Positions 20,463-29,852 of a stretch of 64,000 bases of DNA are shown here, in pieces. Each line of letters starts with the position of its first letter. Positions within the stretch are counted from its first letter, which is position 1. A program made the translations under genes and the position numbers. Source of the stretch: Lachnospiraceae bacterium (GTDB lineage Bacteria > Bacillota > Clostridia > Lachnospirales > Lachnospiraceae); contig JAIKWF010000071.1 of the NCBI GenBank assembly GCA_024685005.1, positions 79,090 through 143,089 of the forward strand, in the 5' to 3' direction. The notes under the pieces were generated by a model. The model saw only the letters and a list, made by a program, of their open reading frames with translations. It was not told where the DNA came from and did no database searches.

Positions 20463-21154
20463 TTTATGTATTCTCCTATCAAATCCGACACCAGGTTGGA
20501 AAACTCTTCTTTTATAAAGGGGCGGGAAGAGATCTGTCCTTCTTTGTTGCAATAAACCTGCCCTTCCTCATCGCCCAGCCGCAAAAGGATCCTCTCCTTC
20601 AGCTTTTCCTCCCCGGCATGCATGATCTCAAGCATGTAAGGGATATTGGCAAACCGGGCCAGGGCCTGGGGTTGTACATACTCTTTGCTTCTTATGATAT
20701 TCTCAAAGCTCTTTTCTTCCTCCAGGGTGGGAACATAGTCCTCTTCTCCGTATCCCTCCGGCAGCAGGATTTCTTTTACTTCCTCTTTTTGCGGCGCCCG
20801 CAGGCTGTATCTGGCATTTTCCCGGTCGGTCACGCCAACCAGGCAAAAATCCTCTCCCCGCTGGTAGATAAACACCGACTCCCTGATATCTCCCGATGTC
20901 CTGACCAGATACGTCCAGTCGGCATCCTTTATGATACAGAGCAAAGCGTCCAGGTCCTTTTCGATCACGAATTTTTCCTCGGATCCCTCAATCAGTCCGT
21001 TTTGCACCATATCGTTGATCAGATAGCACATCTCGGAATCATTGCATCTGACCGGAGACCCCTGAATGGTGATATTCTGCATTCCCTTGGCCGCAAGCAA
21101 CACCATCAGCTCGCTTTTGGACAGAACATATCGTTCCTCATGCATTTGCGTCAC
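20459..21154 (-). CDS. T7SS-locus protein of unknown function
   Basis: 231 aa ORF translationally coupled to yukD and overlapping the LytTR gene. Confidence 0.75.
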   Translation of the reverse strand: MTQMHEERYVLSKSELMVLLAAKGMQNITIQGSPVRCNDSEMCYLINDMVQNGLIEGSEEKFVIEKDLDALLCIIKDADWTYLVRTSGDIRESVFIYQRGEDFCLVGVTDRENARYSLRAPQKEEVKEILLPEGYGEEDYVPTLEEEKSFENIIRSKEYVQPQALARFANIPYMLEIMHAGEEKLKERILLRLGDEEGQVYCNKEGQISSRPFIKEEFSNLVSDLIGEYIK

Positions 21155-21869
21155 TTCCCAGCACCTCCTTCAATATGTTCTTCTGGCCGCGTGAAAAAGG
21201 AATCTCATCCTTATTATCCAGGCGGATATAATTCTCGGAAAACTCCACGCTCTGAATGTGTCTTCTGTTTACCACAAAGCTTCTGTGACAGCGGATAAAA
21301 TAATCCGGCAGCGTCGCCACAATGGCATCCAGAGACTCATATACCACATACTCTTTCACGGAGCAGTTCACATACACCTTTTTGTTGCGGGCCTCCACAT
21401 AATATACATTCCGAAAGGGGATCGCAACATCTTCGCTTCTTCTGTTTAAGATGATGCACTCTTCCTCCGTGGAAGGATCCTGGGTCGCAACAACCTGCCT
21501 GATAAAATTCTGAAAGCTTTCCTTTGCAACATCATCCACAAAGGGCTTCAGCAGAAGAGATGAGGCCTTTACCTCCGGATTCAGATAGCGGATGGGCGAA
21601 ATGCTGGTATCGGCAATGATCATAATCTCCGTCTGCGCCGAATGGGCCCGCACCTCTTTTGCCACATCAAAGCCCGTTTTCCCGGTCACATCAATGACGG
21701 CGATCTGGCCCCTGCCGGTGGATGCCGCATTTTGTGCAGCGCTCTTGTCCTCAAGATAGGAAATGATCTCCAGTTCTTCATCACTCAGGACGGCGATGGT
21801 TTTCCTGACCAGCTTGACAATATAAGCTTCCTGCTTTTTATTCTCCATACAGATCAGTAGTGAAATCAT
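21138..21869 (-). CDS. LytTR-family response regulator with atypical receiver
   Basis: C-terminal LytTR (IPFRNVYYVEARNKKVYVNCSVKEYVVYESLDAIVATLPDYFIRCHRSFVVNRRHIQSVEF); receiver retains VIDVTGKTGFD and LLLKPF but lacks the N-terminal acidic pair (LLICMENKKQ). Confidence 0.93.
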   Translation of the reverse strand: MISLLICMENKKQEAYIVKLVRKTIAVLSDEELEIISYLEDKSAAQNAASTGRGQIAVIDVTGKTGFDVAKEVRAHSAQTEIMIIADTSISPIRYLNPEVKASSLLLKPFVDDVAKESFQNFIRQVVATQDPSTEEECIILNRRSEDVAIPFRNVYYVEARNKKVYVNCSVKEYVVYESLDAIVATLPDYFIRCHRSFVVNRRHIQSVEFSENYIRLDNKDEIPFSRGQKNILKEVLGSDANA

Positions 21870-21874
21870 TCCTG

Positions 21875-24800
21875 CTACCTCCTTGCAAGCGGTATCACTA
21901 CTTTACGCACATCCTGGCTCATAACCCCTGCCGTATAACCGATTCCGGGTTTGAGCATTTCCGACTGTTCCTGATAAGCCACATTGTCAAAGTTAAAGAG
22001 TCTGTTTTCCGTTACATTACCGCCAAAGTGAATACCTGTCTTGTGTCCTGTAAACAGGGTAAACAGATCCCTGTACTCCACATCAGCCACTTCGTCCAGT
22101 TTGATATTGGCAATAAAGTAAATGTTATGCAGTCTTCCTTTTTCGATGATGTTCTCCAAAAATCCCGACATCTCGTATTCCGTTGTATAGACCATATTGA
22201 TAAACCAGGCAAGCTCCGAAATAAAGATAAAGATGGGCTTTTCCTGGGACATCTTCTCGAAGATCTCCTCTTCTTCCAGATCCTCTTCCATCAGCTGGCC
22301 TTTGAATTTGTTTCTTCTGACAAACTCCGGAAGGAGCTCCCGGAAGTATTCAAATACTGTTTCATCCGAATCCACATACCGGATCTGCTCCATGCCTTCG
22401 TAAGCACGCATAAACTTTCCGGGACCGTCCACAACACAGATCTCGGAGTTTTTGTCCATGGCTGACTGCAGAACCACTTTGAAATAGTTCTTCTTGCCGG
22501 AACGTGCCAGACCGGTGATCAGATAGCAATAGGTCTGTCGCAGATCGATACCGTAAAGCAGTGCATCCTCCTGTTTGTATCCCACAGGAAGCAGTGCAGG
22601 ATTCTCCTGCATTTTCCAGTAGTCTTCCAGCTCCTTGAATTCGGACCATACAGGTTTTTCCGGGATCTCCGGGATGGGCCGTGCACATTTTCCGTTCCAG
22701 TTTTCCTTCATATCGGCACACAGATCCGCGATCCGCTCGATTCGCTGATAATCGTCGGAAGCTTCCAGGGCAAGGGCAACCTGATACTCCAGGATCCTGC
22801 CGCCGGAAAGGGCAAGTCCGCGGCCCTTTACGCCGGACTCGGGAAGGACTTCGATTCCCATGGTATGCAGAATGTCGCTGTAGGCATATTTGTCCTGCAT
22901 TTCCACGCAGATATTCTGTTTGATGTTCTCCGCAATACGGGAAGGTACGTCCGCCATGGAAATACCGCCGCCGGTGATGATCAGGTAGATACCGTGGCTC
23001 ACACCCTCCTTGGACAGGGTGATAATAAAGTCCACATACTCCTCCTGAGTCTTTTCATTAAAGGCGGAAAAGTTATCGATGGCAACAATGATAGCCGGCA
23101 TGGTGACGCCGTGCACCTGTACATACTGGCTGTAGTTACCGCCTCGCAGCGTCTTTTTTCTCTCCTCCAGGATATCGTTCAGCATGACAAAGAATTTGGC
23201 GATCTTGTCATAATCTCCTTCATACATCACGCCGCCGAAATGGGGGCAATCCTCATAGGCCGACATCATCTTACTGCTGAAATCAATACCGTAAAAATTG
23301 ATGTACTCCGGTGTATATTTGGAAATCAGTCCGTAAATGATGGTCTGCAGCGCCGTACTCTTTCCGGTTACTACCATACCGAAGATACCGAGATGCCCTT
23401 CCGTTGAAAAGTTGACATGAATGGGCATCTGCGCCTGATTCTGGGGATCGTCCATCAGACCGATGACAACATCCAGTTCCCATACATCCTTCTGCACCGG
23501 CCATCTGCCGCCTTCATATTTGTTTTTCGAGTATTCCTCAAACTCTTCCAAATACATCTGGGTAGGAAGGACAGGCATCCACAGCTGCAGCTCGTGGGTA
23601 TATCCGTTCTCTGCCGCGATCTTGGCAAGGTACTCCGTAACCGCATCCAGTTGGGTCTTTTCTTTCGCCTGGGGAAGCTTGGTCTTTCTGACGGAAGCAA
23701 GCTTCATCATCACACGGATATCCTCTTCCTCATATTTCTGCGCTTCGATATAAAGCCTGATATAATCCTCCAGTCTGGCGGAATTATACACGCTTTCGGC
23801 ATAGTCGATGCCGTTTTTCTCAAATTCGATATAGAGCTGGGCAACCAGAGCGCTCATTCTGGACTTCTTTTCCTCGCACTCTGTCACATCGAATCCCAGA
23901 GTCTCTAAAGCCTTTAGCATGTTATGCTTGATCTCGGTCAGCCAGTTATACAAAAGCTTTTCTTTCTGGGAAACCTTCGCATAACTTCCCGACATATCGA
24001 TCTTACCGGTAAGGGTATAGAGGCTGGCGATATCTGTCTTGCCGCTGCCGTCTTCCTCTTCGTATGCCGCACCGGAAAAGCCGGACTGGAACAGCTCGAA
24101 CACTTCATCATTACCTACCTGCAGGTACGCACGTCCCGCCTGGGTAATGTAAGCCGCATCCGGTTTATGGAGCATATCATTACTGTCCTGTCTGTCCTGC
24201 ACACGAAGGCAAAGCCTGAACTTGGAGTTACTCCAAATGTTGTCATCTACAGTACCGCTGGGCTTCTGGGTTGCCAGGATCAGATGCACGCCAAGGCTTC
24301 GACCTACCTGTGCCACGCTGATCAGCTCGCGCATGAAATCAGGCTCTTCACGCTTCAACTCCGCAAACTCGTCGATGATGATGAACAGATGGGGGATGGG
24401 CATGGATGCCTCTTTGTTCTTATACAGTTTGGTATACAGGTTAATGTTGTTTACGCCGTACTCGTTAAAGACTCTCTGACGACGTCTGTTCTCACTCTTA
24501 ATGGAAACCATGGCTCTGTGCACCTGGTTTCCGGACAGGTTGGAGATCTGTCCGATCAGATGGGGCAGACCGTTAAACAGGTTCGCCATACCACCGCCCT
24601 TATAGTCGATGATAAAGTAGCCGATATCATCGGGGCTGTAGTTTAATGCAAGGGAAAGCATATAGGTCTGCAGGGTCTCCGACTTACCGGAACCTGTAGT
24701 ACCTGCCACCAAACCGTGGGGTCCGTGATATTTTTCATGCAGATCCAGATAGCAGTCAGCACCGCCTGCCTTTTGGCCGATGACACCCTTGATATTGTCA

Positions 24801-26839
24801 TAGGTTCTGTTTTTGATCCAGCGGTCAAGCACGTTTAAGTCGCTGAGCTTAGTGGCACCGAACATTTCAAAGAAGGTAAGGGAAGTAGGGATATCTCCTC
24901 CCGTACCCGTTTCCGTAACGTAGTAGTTGGACAGTCTGCCGGCAAAGGCTCCCAGTTCCGAATCATCCACTGCGTCAAAATTGATGGCGATACGCTCATC
25001 CTTTTGGGCGGAAACGTTAAAGATCCCCTTGAATTTATCATCATTCTCAATGATCACTTCACAGTCATTGGGAAGGTTTTCCTGGGTCTCGGATAAAATA
25101 AAGGTGGTCAGACCGTAGTTTTTCCCGGTATCAAATACATACTTGGAGATCAGCTCTCCTGCCATCAGTTCCGGATTGAGCAAAAACAGGATAAAGTAGG
25201 GCTTGCACACATCCGGCTTTTTGCTGGCTTCGGATTCGTCTCTGTGGCGGAAGATCTTTGCCAGCTCATAGAGGACATCACTGGCTTCATTCTTGTCGGA
25301 TGCCACATAGCGGATCTTTTTATCCTCCGACCAGACATGGGGGAACCATTTTACAAAGTCCCATTTATCCAGGTTGGCGGAATTTTGCGCATCATAAATA
25401 AACGCCATTTTCACATCCGTGTAGCAGTTGTTTGCGGCGATCTGAACGGAAATATTTTTAACCACTTCATGGGCGCCCTTCAGATATTCGCCGCCCACAA
25501 GACCGATGAGCTTGTCTTTCAGAAGATCCACGCAGATCGGTACGTTATAAAGTGTTTTGAAGTTGTCCCGGATCATACGGGGTTTTTCTTCCAGACTGTC
25601 ATCGTACAGGGTGAACTTTTTCTTGGCTACCGCAATATTCGCCTGGAAGGGCAGATCACCGATACCCAGTCTGGGATAGATAAAGTCCTCGTGTCTTTGG
25701 TTCCTGTTCCACAAAAGCGTGGTATTGTCCACGTAGCCAAGGCACTCCTGAGCGCTTTGGTACATGATATGCATTGCCTTGATATTGCTCTCGTATTTTT
25801 CCCGGACTTCATCGGATTTGTTCTGCAGATAACGGCTGTATGCCTCAAAGCGGTGCAGTTCTGCTTCCTTATCCTCTTTATCCTGATTTTTCACCGCAAG
25901 GACTGCCCAGATCACACCTACGGCCGCCGAAGAAAGGGCCATGATCAGTCCCGAATAAGATGCCAGGGAAGAACCGCCGCCGGAGGTCATCAGCATACAT
26001 CCCAAAGCCATGGGCAGCGCCATGGTAAGTGCCGGTCCCACAGTCATGAGAAGGGGCTGTTTTTTGGATTTGCCAAGAGCCGGCGGGGGCTCGATCTCGA
26101 TGGTCTCCTTTTCGATCTTCTCGATATTTCTGGGGGCACGATGGATCAGCACCCTGCTGTCTTTTTGAATGTTCTTTTGGGGACGGCCGGGCTGCTGTTG
26201 CTGCTCCCGCTCATACTCATAGGGCTTTAGCACATCGGAAAGAACCACGGAGCTTTCTCCCGTGTCGATGGCCAGAAGATCTCCCAAAAATACGATGTGC
26301 AATCCGAAAATATTGATATAATCACCAAACCGGAGGGTATAGCTTCCTCTGATCATATAGGTATTGACGCAAAGACCGTTGGTACCCTTATTGGTGATCT
26401 GCCAGCCGCCGGGTCCTTTGGTAAGGATCGCATGCTCCCTCGACACCAGGCCGGAATAATCGTAGCAGATCAGATTGGTTTCATTTTTACCGATGGTGAT
26501 GGCTGTCTGATTCTCAATGGAAATTTTTTGAAAGACGTGAAATGCCTGTGTGATCTTTCGGACCAGCACAGATACCACTTCGTTTTCAGTGTAGATTTGA
26601 ATGACATCCCCGTTTTGAAGGGTCTTACGCTCGTAGCTTTCGCTTTCTTTTATGACGCTGTAGGTAGGATCTTCCAGAAAGACCCAGGCGTCATTTACAA
26701 CCTCCAGCTTCAGAATAACATCCTTCTTCAGACCGTATACGTTCTTATACAATGCAACGGAATAATTGGAGTTATTCGTTACAGGAAGCCAGATCTCACG
26801 GAAGGTAGAACTTGTATATACGCACAGTATGATTGCCAT
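21875..26839 (-). CDS. essC: EssC-type T7SS motor: N-terminal FHA region, TM pair, three FtsK/SpoIIIE ATPase domains
   Basis: FHA GLVSREHAIL...NKGTNGLCVN; Walker A AGTTGSGKSE, Walker B LFIIIDEFAEL; second and third P-loop-like domains GMVVTGKST and GLARSGKKN. Confidence 0.97.
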   Translation of the reverse strand: MAIILCVYTSSTFREIWLPVTNNSNYSVALYKNVYGLKKDVILKLEVVNDAWVFLEDPTYSVIKESESYERKTLQNGDVIQIYTENEVVSVLVRKITQAFHVFQKISIENQTAITIGKNETNLICYDYSGLVSREHAILTKGPGGWQITNKGTNGLCVNTYMIRGSYTLRFGDYINIFGLHIVFLGDLLAIDTGESSVVLSDVLKPYEYEREQQQQPGRPQKNIQKDSRVLIHRAPRNIEKIEKETIEIEPPPALGKSKKQPLLMTVGPALTMALPMALGCMLMTSGGGSSLASYSGLIMALSSAAVGVIWAVLAVKNQDKEDKEAELHRFEAYSRYLQNKSDEVREKYESNIKAMHIMYQSAQECLGYVDNTTLLWNRNQRHEDFIYPRLGIGDLPFQANIAVAKKKFTLYDDSLEEKPRMIRDNFKTLYNVPICVDLLKDKLIGLVGGEYLKGAHEVVKNISVQIAANNCYTDVKMAFIYDAQNSANLDKWDFVKWFPHVWSEDKKIRYVASDKNEASDVLYELAKIFRHRDESEASKKPDVCKPYFILFLLNPELMAGELISKYVFDTGKNYGLTTFILSETQENLPNDCEVIIENDDKFKGIFNVSAQKDERIAINFDAVDDSELGAFAGRLSNYYVTETGTGGDIPTSLTFFEMFGATKLSDLNVLDRWIKNRTYDNIKGVIGQKAGGADCYLDLHEKYHGPHGLVAGTTGSGKSETLQTYMLSLALNYSPDDIGYFIIDYKGGGMANLFNGLPHLIGQISNLSGNQVHRAMVSIKSENRRRQRVFNEYGVNNINLYTKLYKNKEASMPIPHLFIIIDEFAELKREEPDFMRELISVAQVGRSLGVHLILATQKPSGTVDDNIWSNSKFRLCLRVQDRQDSNDMLHKPDAAYITQAGRAYLQVGNDEVFELFQSGFSGAAYEEEDGSGKTDIASLYTLTGKIDMSGSYAKVSQKEKLLYNWLTEIKHNMLKALETLGFDVTECEEKKSRMSALVAQLYIEFEKNGIDYAESVYNSARLEDYIRLYIEAQKYEEEDIRVMMKLASVRKTKLPQAKEKTQLDAVTEYLAKIAAENGYTHELQLWMPVLPTQMYLEEFEEYSKNKYEGGRWPVQKDVWELDVVIGLMDDPQNQAQMPIHVNFSTEGHLGIFGMVVTGKSTALQTIIYGLISKYTPEYINFYGIDFSSKMMSAYEDCPHFGGVMYEGDYDKIAKFFVMLNDILEERKKTLRGGNYSQYVQVHGVTMPAIIVAIDNFSAFNEKTQEEYVDFIITLSKEGVSHGIYLIITGGGISMADVPSRIAENIKQNICVEMQDKYAYSDILHTMGIEVLPESGVKGRGLALSGGRILEYQVALALEASDDYQRIERIADLCADMKENWNGKCARPIPEIPEKPVWSEFKELEDYWKMQENPALLPVGYKQEDALLYGIDLRQTYCYLITGLARSGKKNYFKVVLQSAMDKNSEICVVDGPGKFMRAYEGMEQIRYVDSDETVFEYFRELLPEFVRRNKFKGQLMEEDLEEEEIFEKMSQEKPIFIFISELAWFINMVYTTEYEMSGFLENIIEKGRLHNIYFIANIKLDEVADVEYRDLFTLFTGHKTGIHFGGNVTENRLFNFDNVAYQEQSEMLKPGIGYTAGVMSQDVRKVVIPLARR

Positions 26840-26861
26840 ATTGCTTTTTCCCCATTTTTCT

Positions 26862-27449
26862 TTACAAAATCAAAAGTTTCAACTCTGTATTCCCCAGCAT
26901 GATCGCGTCGCCGCTGCCAACAAGGACAGCTTCCCCGGCCACAGGGATCAGCTTCTTTCCCCGTCTTACATTGACGGGATGATTGCCGTCCAAATTCCGT
27001 ACAAGGAGATTTTTCTCCTCCCGGATCAGCTGGATCTGACGTCCCGCAATGGATGCGTCATTCAGAACAATGGCGTTGCCGTCGTCCCGTCCCACCGTAG
27101 AAGCATCAAACACATGGATCACATACTTCTTGGTGGACAAAATACCCTTTTCTTCGATCTGTACACTGATCTTTTCTCCGAAATCCTCATAAACGTTCTT
27201 TTCTTCCTGATGATATTGCACGTCATAAGGATTGTTGCTGTTTTCTTCCGATCCGGTCTTTTGTACATACATGGTATTGCGAAGGCTGGCATCCAGACTT
27301 TCCTCTCTGGTCCTGCTCATCTGCAGGGAAACCATCTCCGCTATTTTTTTATTGCGCTTGCGCTGGTAAAAAGAGAGTATAATCAGCACAAGCAATAGCA
27401 GACCTTCGAATATGACCAGTGTCAGATCCGGCAGGATCCGTGCATCCAT
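26862..27449 (-). CDS. Membrane-anchored FHA-fold protein, phosphopeptide site degenerate
   Basis: N-terminal TM; STVGRDDGNAIVLNDASIAGRQIQLI...DGNHPVNV lacks the SxxH pair. Confidence 0.8.
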   Translation of the reverse strand: MDARILPDLTLVIFEGLLLLVLIILSFYQRKRNKKIAEMVSLQMSRTREESLDASLRNTMYVQKTGSEENSNNPYDVQYHQEEKNVYEDFGEKISVQIEEKGILSTKKYVIHVFDASTVGRDDGNAIVLNDASIAGRQIQLIREEKNLLVRNLDGNHPVNVRRGKKLIPVAGEAVLVGSGDAIMLGNTELKLLIL

Positions 27450-27468
27450 AATCCCGTCCCCCTGTTAT

Positions 27469-29253
27469 TTACTGCAGATTAAACACAAACTCATCATCGG
27501 AAAAACGGATGGTATCTCCGTTGCGAAGCTGCGATTCCTCTCCCGGATGCAACAGTTTTCCGCAATGATAGGTAGAATTCGTGGAATTCAGATCAACCAG
27601 GAAAAAGTTTCCTCCCTCACGTACGATCTTGGCATGTTCCCTGCTGATGGTGGGGTTGTCCGAGATACAATAATGAACCATGGAAGGATCCTTACCGATC
27701 ACGAAGGAGTCCTGACTGATCATGATCTTTTCCGAGGTTTTCAGCCTTGTCATGTAAGCACCGAAATCCATGCGGCTGCTGGTACCCAGCACCGTGGTTC
27801 CGTCACCGGCTCTGACAGAAGACTGCAGAACCGTGGTGCCTCCGTTTCCGGAAACGCCCGGCATTACCGGCCGGCTCACGGGAGCAGCATCAACCCCTCC
27901 GCCGCCCTGGGGCTGCATATTGGCCATTCTGGTGGCTGCGGCACTTTCCCGGAGATTTTCCCTGCTGGCGTCCATCATGCCCTGAAGTCTCTTCATGCTC
28001 TCCCGCTCTCCTCTGTGTCCGATGACACCTTTCAGATACAGGATGTAAGTTACAAGACCTCCGATCACAAGCAGGATCAGCACGATCACCAGAATCAGGA
28101 TGGGCCAGTTGATCTTGGATGCCATCACCAGCCCTGTTTTAGCGATCTCAAGCTGGGCAACCGCGTTGTCCACTTCTTCCTGCGTGGCATCTTTATCTGC
28201 CTTCACCTCTCTGGCTTTTTCCAGAGCGGCACGCATTGCCCCAAAGCTTTCCTCTGTATAATTGGAGGGCTCAAGCATGTTAAAGTTTACAATATAATCA
28301 TCCAGAAGATTGGTGTTGACTTCCTCCTGGGGCTCTTCTTCCACTACGGGTGCTTCTTCCTCAGCTTCTCTGGCTTCCGTAAAGAGGCCGGATTCCTGAT
28401 AAGCGATCTCGCAGCTGTCCAAAAGGCCCTTGATCTCATTGACGCTCAACGCCCTGTAGCTGTCCTGCTGCTCGTCTTCCCTGGGCTCATGGTAAACGGA
28501 AAGTCCTACCACATATCCCTTATCATCAATGACGGGTCCGCCTGTATTTCCCCGGTCGATCTTGCAGGTGTGGGCAAGATATTTTACCTGGGAATCCCTG
28601 GTCATCTTGCTCAGGCTGCCGCTCTGACTCTTACAGTCGGCCTGGGACAAAAGTTCCGTCTGTCCCGCCGTCATCACTGCGATCTCTTTATATCCCAGAG
28701 CCTGGAGCTTTGCACCGTTTTCCAGTTCATCCGCATCTCCCAGGATCGCCCTGGACCGGTTCAGACTCTCTGCCACATTTAAGATGGCCAGATCCATTTC
28801 CTTGCTGCTGAAAGTATTCAGGGTTGCTTCAAATACCACATCTCTGTAGATCACAACGCCGATCTGATAGGATGATCCGGAACCGGAACCTTCCTTCGTT
28901 CCGAAATTTACTTCCTTACCGGTCTGCTCGCTGACAAACTGGGAGGCCATTGACCGCTCTTCGTCTGTCAGGGTAACATTGCTGTAACTGGTAAGCACAG
29001 TGGATTCTCCGATGAGAAAACCGCTGCCGCTTTTGAACAGATACTTGCTTCCGCTTTCATCCACGTACTGCAGTACGATCTGTACCACGCTGTCTCTGAC
29101 CTGTTCCGGCGCTTCCGAATCCGTTCCCATGCTCTTGACGCCGCCGGGCACCTCCGTTACCGTTTCCGTTTCATTTGACGCTTTCACGGGCGTCAGAAAC
29201 ATAAGGGGCAAAAACAATATTGCCAAAGCCAATATCATTCTTTTGATCTTCAT
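27469..29253 (-). CDS. Trypsin-fold (catalytic residues lost), TM, FHA domain membrane protein
   Basis: SGSGFLIGESTVLTSYSNV and DRGNTGGPVIDDKGYVVGL; TM INWPILILVIVLILLVIGGLVTYILYL; FHA VIGKDPSMVHYCISDNPTISREHAKI...LNSTNSTY. Confidence 0.88.
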   Translation of the reverse strand: MKIKRMILALAILFLPLMFLTPVKASNETETVTEVPGGVKSMGTDSEAPEQVRDSVVQIVLQYVDESGSKYLFKSGSGFLIGESTVLTSYSNVTLTDEERSMASQFVSEQTGKEVNFGTKEGSGSGSSYQIGVVIYRDVVFEATLNTFSSKEMDLAILNVAESLNRSRAILGDADELENGAKLQALGYKEIAVMTAGQTELLSQADCKSQSGSLSKMTRDSQVKYLAHTCKIDRGNTGGPVIDDKGYVVGLSVYHEPREDEQQDSYRALSVNEIKGLLDSCEIAYQESGLFTEAREAEEEAPVVEEEPQEEVNTNLLDDYIVNFNMLEPSNYTEESFGAMRAALEKAREVKADKDATQEEVDNAVAQLEIAKTGLVMASKINWPILILVIVLILLVIGGLVTYILYLKGVIGHRGERESMKRLQGMMDASRENLRESAAATRMANMQPQGGGGVDAAPVSRPVMPGVSGNGGTTVLQSSVRAGDGTTVLGTSSRMDFGAYMTRLKTSEKIMISQDSFVIGKDPSMVHYCISDNPTISREHAKIVREGGNFFLVDLNSTNSTYHCGKLLHPGEESQLRNGDTIRFSDDEFVFNLQ

Positions 29254-29300
29254 TTTTTTATCCTTCGTTATCCATTATTTTGCCGACAAACAAGCACTTT

Positions 29301-29329
29301 ATTATATCAAATTTCCCGTGTAAATTCAA
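29301..29329 (-). promoter_or_regulatory. Putative SigA promoter of the T7SS machinery operon
   Basis: Minus strand TTGAAT (29329-29324), 17 nt, TATAAT (29306-29301); no LytTR-like repeat pair nearby. Confidence 0.65.
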
Positions 29330-29341
29330 TCAATTCATAAA

Positions 29342-29371
29342 ATGAGCCCCCGATGAAAAACAGGGGCTCAT
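29342..29371 (-). terminator. Terminator after 29400..29816
   Basis: atgagcccc...ggggctcat inverted repeat with T-rich flank on the minus strand. Confidence 0.75.
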
Positions 29372-29399
29372 TTCTTTTCTTTTGTATCAGGATCTGATC

Positions 29400-29816
29400 T
29401 TACGGGTGCTTTCTTGTCAGGAAAAATACCAAGATCACCACGGGGGGCAATACGCAGGCAAGCACATCTACGATCATCCCTCTGTTTAAACTATTGTCTT
29501 TGTATAAAAATTCCTTCGGGTTATCGGGATTTACCAAAAGCGTCACCGTCTGACCCACCTCAAAGGACACCAGATTGGAATAATATGCCGAATCGATCTC
29601 CCCGGCATCCCCCTCATCCACCGGCTGAAAGATGGGCTTATATGTCATGCCGCCCCGGGCCGTTTTCCGTTCCAGGATATCAGTCACCTTAACCGTCATC
29701 TCACGGGTGCAGTGTTTCCTCTTTTTGTTCCATTTATTGTATTTCCCAAAGCAAAGGGCAAGCCACGCCGAAACAAATATAATAACAAACACTGCTTTGA
29801 TGATATGATTGATCAT
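29400..29816 (-). CDS. Two-TM membrane protein, DUF3592-like; candidate partner of the upstream cargo protein
   Basis: 138 aa with N- and C-terminal TM and a beta-rich loop VGQTVTLLVNPDNPKEFLY. Confidence 0.65.
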   Translation of the reverse strand: MINHIIKAVFVIIFVSAWLALCFGKYNKWNKKRKHCTREMTVKVTDILERKTARGGMTYKPIFQPVDEGDAGEIDSAYYSNLVSFEVGQTVTLLVNPDNPKEFLYKDNSLNRGMIVDVLACVLPPVVILVFFLTRKHP

Positions 29817-29852
29817 CTTTTTCCTCCCTGCTAAGCAACTGCTTCTTTTTTA

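Noticed and set aside
20463-20552. Tracked N-terminal extension of the YukD-like ORF (MQQRRTDLF...)
   Set aside because: Overlaps the end of the upstream gene out of frame; the ATGA start at 20462 gives the expected ~80-aa YukD fold.
25244-26230. 328-aa plus-strand ORF inside essC
   Set aside because: Antisense to an EssC coding region with strong motifs; biased composition typical of a shadow ORF.
27412-28782. 456-aa plus-strand ORF opposite the trypsin-FHA gene
   Set aside because: Antisense shadow: Lys/His/Gln-rich composition, no domain, lies within a well-supported minus-strand gene.
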